DNA from: JANWZL01 sp037445185
GTDB lineage: Bacteria; Pseudomonadota; Gammaproteobacteria; Burkholderiales; Thiobacillaceae
Assembly: GCA_037445185.1 (NCBI GenBank)
Contig: JBBIKZ010000023.1
Coordinates: 1 to 25,502, forward strand
Length of the DNA stretch: 25,502 nt
Direction: 5' to 3'
Part shown: positions 25,362 through 25,502 of the stretch, piece by piece
Layout of the letters: each line of letters starts with the position of its first letter
How positions within the stretch are numbered: position 1 is the stretch's first letter
Notes under the pieces: generated by a model
The model's input: only the letters and a program-made list of their open reading frames with translations
Databases searched by the model: none
What the model was told of the DNA's origin: nothing
Made by a program: the position numbers and the translations under genes

Positions 25362-25502
25362 GGGCATGGATTGCTCAATGTGAATGGTGCACTAATCGGA
25401 CTGTCCAGGCAGAGCTTGAGCGCCTCGCGCCAGTCCGGCAGCCGCAGGCCGAACACGCGGGCGAGCTTGCCATTGTCGAGGCGCGAGTTGGCCGGCCGCC
25501 GG
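25358..25502 (-). CDS. rfbD: dTDP-4-dehydrorhamnose reductase, C-terminal end only
   Basis: The minus-strand frame entering from the window edge reads RRPANSRLDNGKLARVFGL followed by RLPDWREALKLCLDS, matching the conserved RPxNSRL...LPxW C-terminus of RfbD/RmlD, which makes dTDP-L-rhamnose. It continues about 13 residues beyond the usual end and stops at 25358-25360, overlapping the manC ATG. The Rossmann and catalytic parts lie outside the window. Linkage to manC indicates a polysaccharide sugar-nucleotide operon. Confidence 0.85.
   Translation of the reverse strand, partial: RRPANSRLDNGKLARVFGLRLPDWREALKLCLDSPISAPFTLSNPCP

Overview
The window is dense, GC-rich proteobacterial chromosome. 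The order tRNA-Leu, tig, clpP, clpX, lon, hupB, tRNA-Val, tRNA-Asp, ppiD, the gloB-mltD pair, a YciK-like dehydrogenase and the squalene genes hpnCDE point to a gammaproteobacterium, probably an environmental Chromatiales-like lineage. The lineage is inferred from gene content and order only. There is no rRNA, CRISPR array, prophage or complete transposase gene.

Layout. At 1-1460 (+) lie the last codons of gloB and a complete mltD-like murein transglycosylase. A 169-bp palindromic repeat (1522-1690) separates them from a four-gene peptide-type ABC importer read on the minus strand (8447 to 1687): a lipoprotein binding protein, two permeases and a double ATPase, arranged like yejABEF. A second repeat (6058-6305) is inserted between the binding protein and the first permease. 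fabI (8612-9403, +) is divergent from the importer and convergent with ppiD. From 17815 down to 9491 the minus strand carries the folding and proteolysis block: tRNA-Leu(TAG), trigger factor, ClpP, ClpX, Lon, HU, tRNA-Val(TAC), tRNA-Asp(GTC) and PpiD.

At 17906-21694 (+) hpnC, hpnD and hpnE form a complete route from farnesyl diphosphate to squalene. They are followed by an overlapping short-chain dehydrogenase whose expected catalytic tyrosine reads as phenylalanine. The gap 21695-22098 holds a degenerate copy of the 6058-6305 repeat and two small hairpins.

From 25502 down to 22099 (-) the end of rfbD, then manC and a SagB-type nitroreductase/dehydrogenase are joined by 4-bp stop/start overlaps, so they look like one sugar-nucleotide operon. 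The sagB-like gene is split by a 237-bp, transposase-free IS200/IS605 derivative (23308-23544). Removing exactly this segment rejoins the two halves in frame as a 537-residue protein. The element keeps terminal hairpins and the 3' end of a tnpB gene, the part of such elements that normally makes the TnpB guide RNA. This insertion is the most interesting part of the window. The two other repeats are also notable because each supplies the stop codon of a gene in the ABC importer operon.
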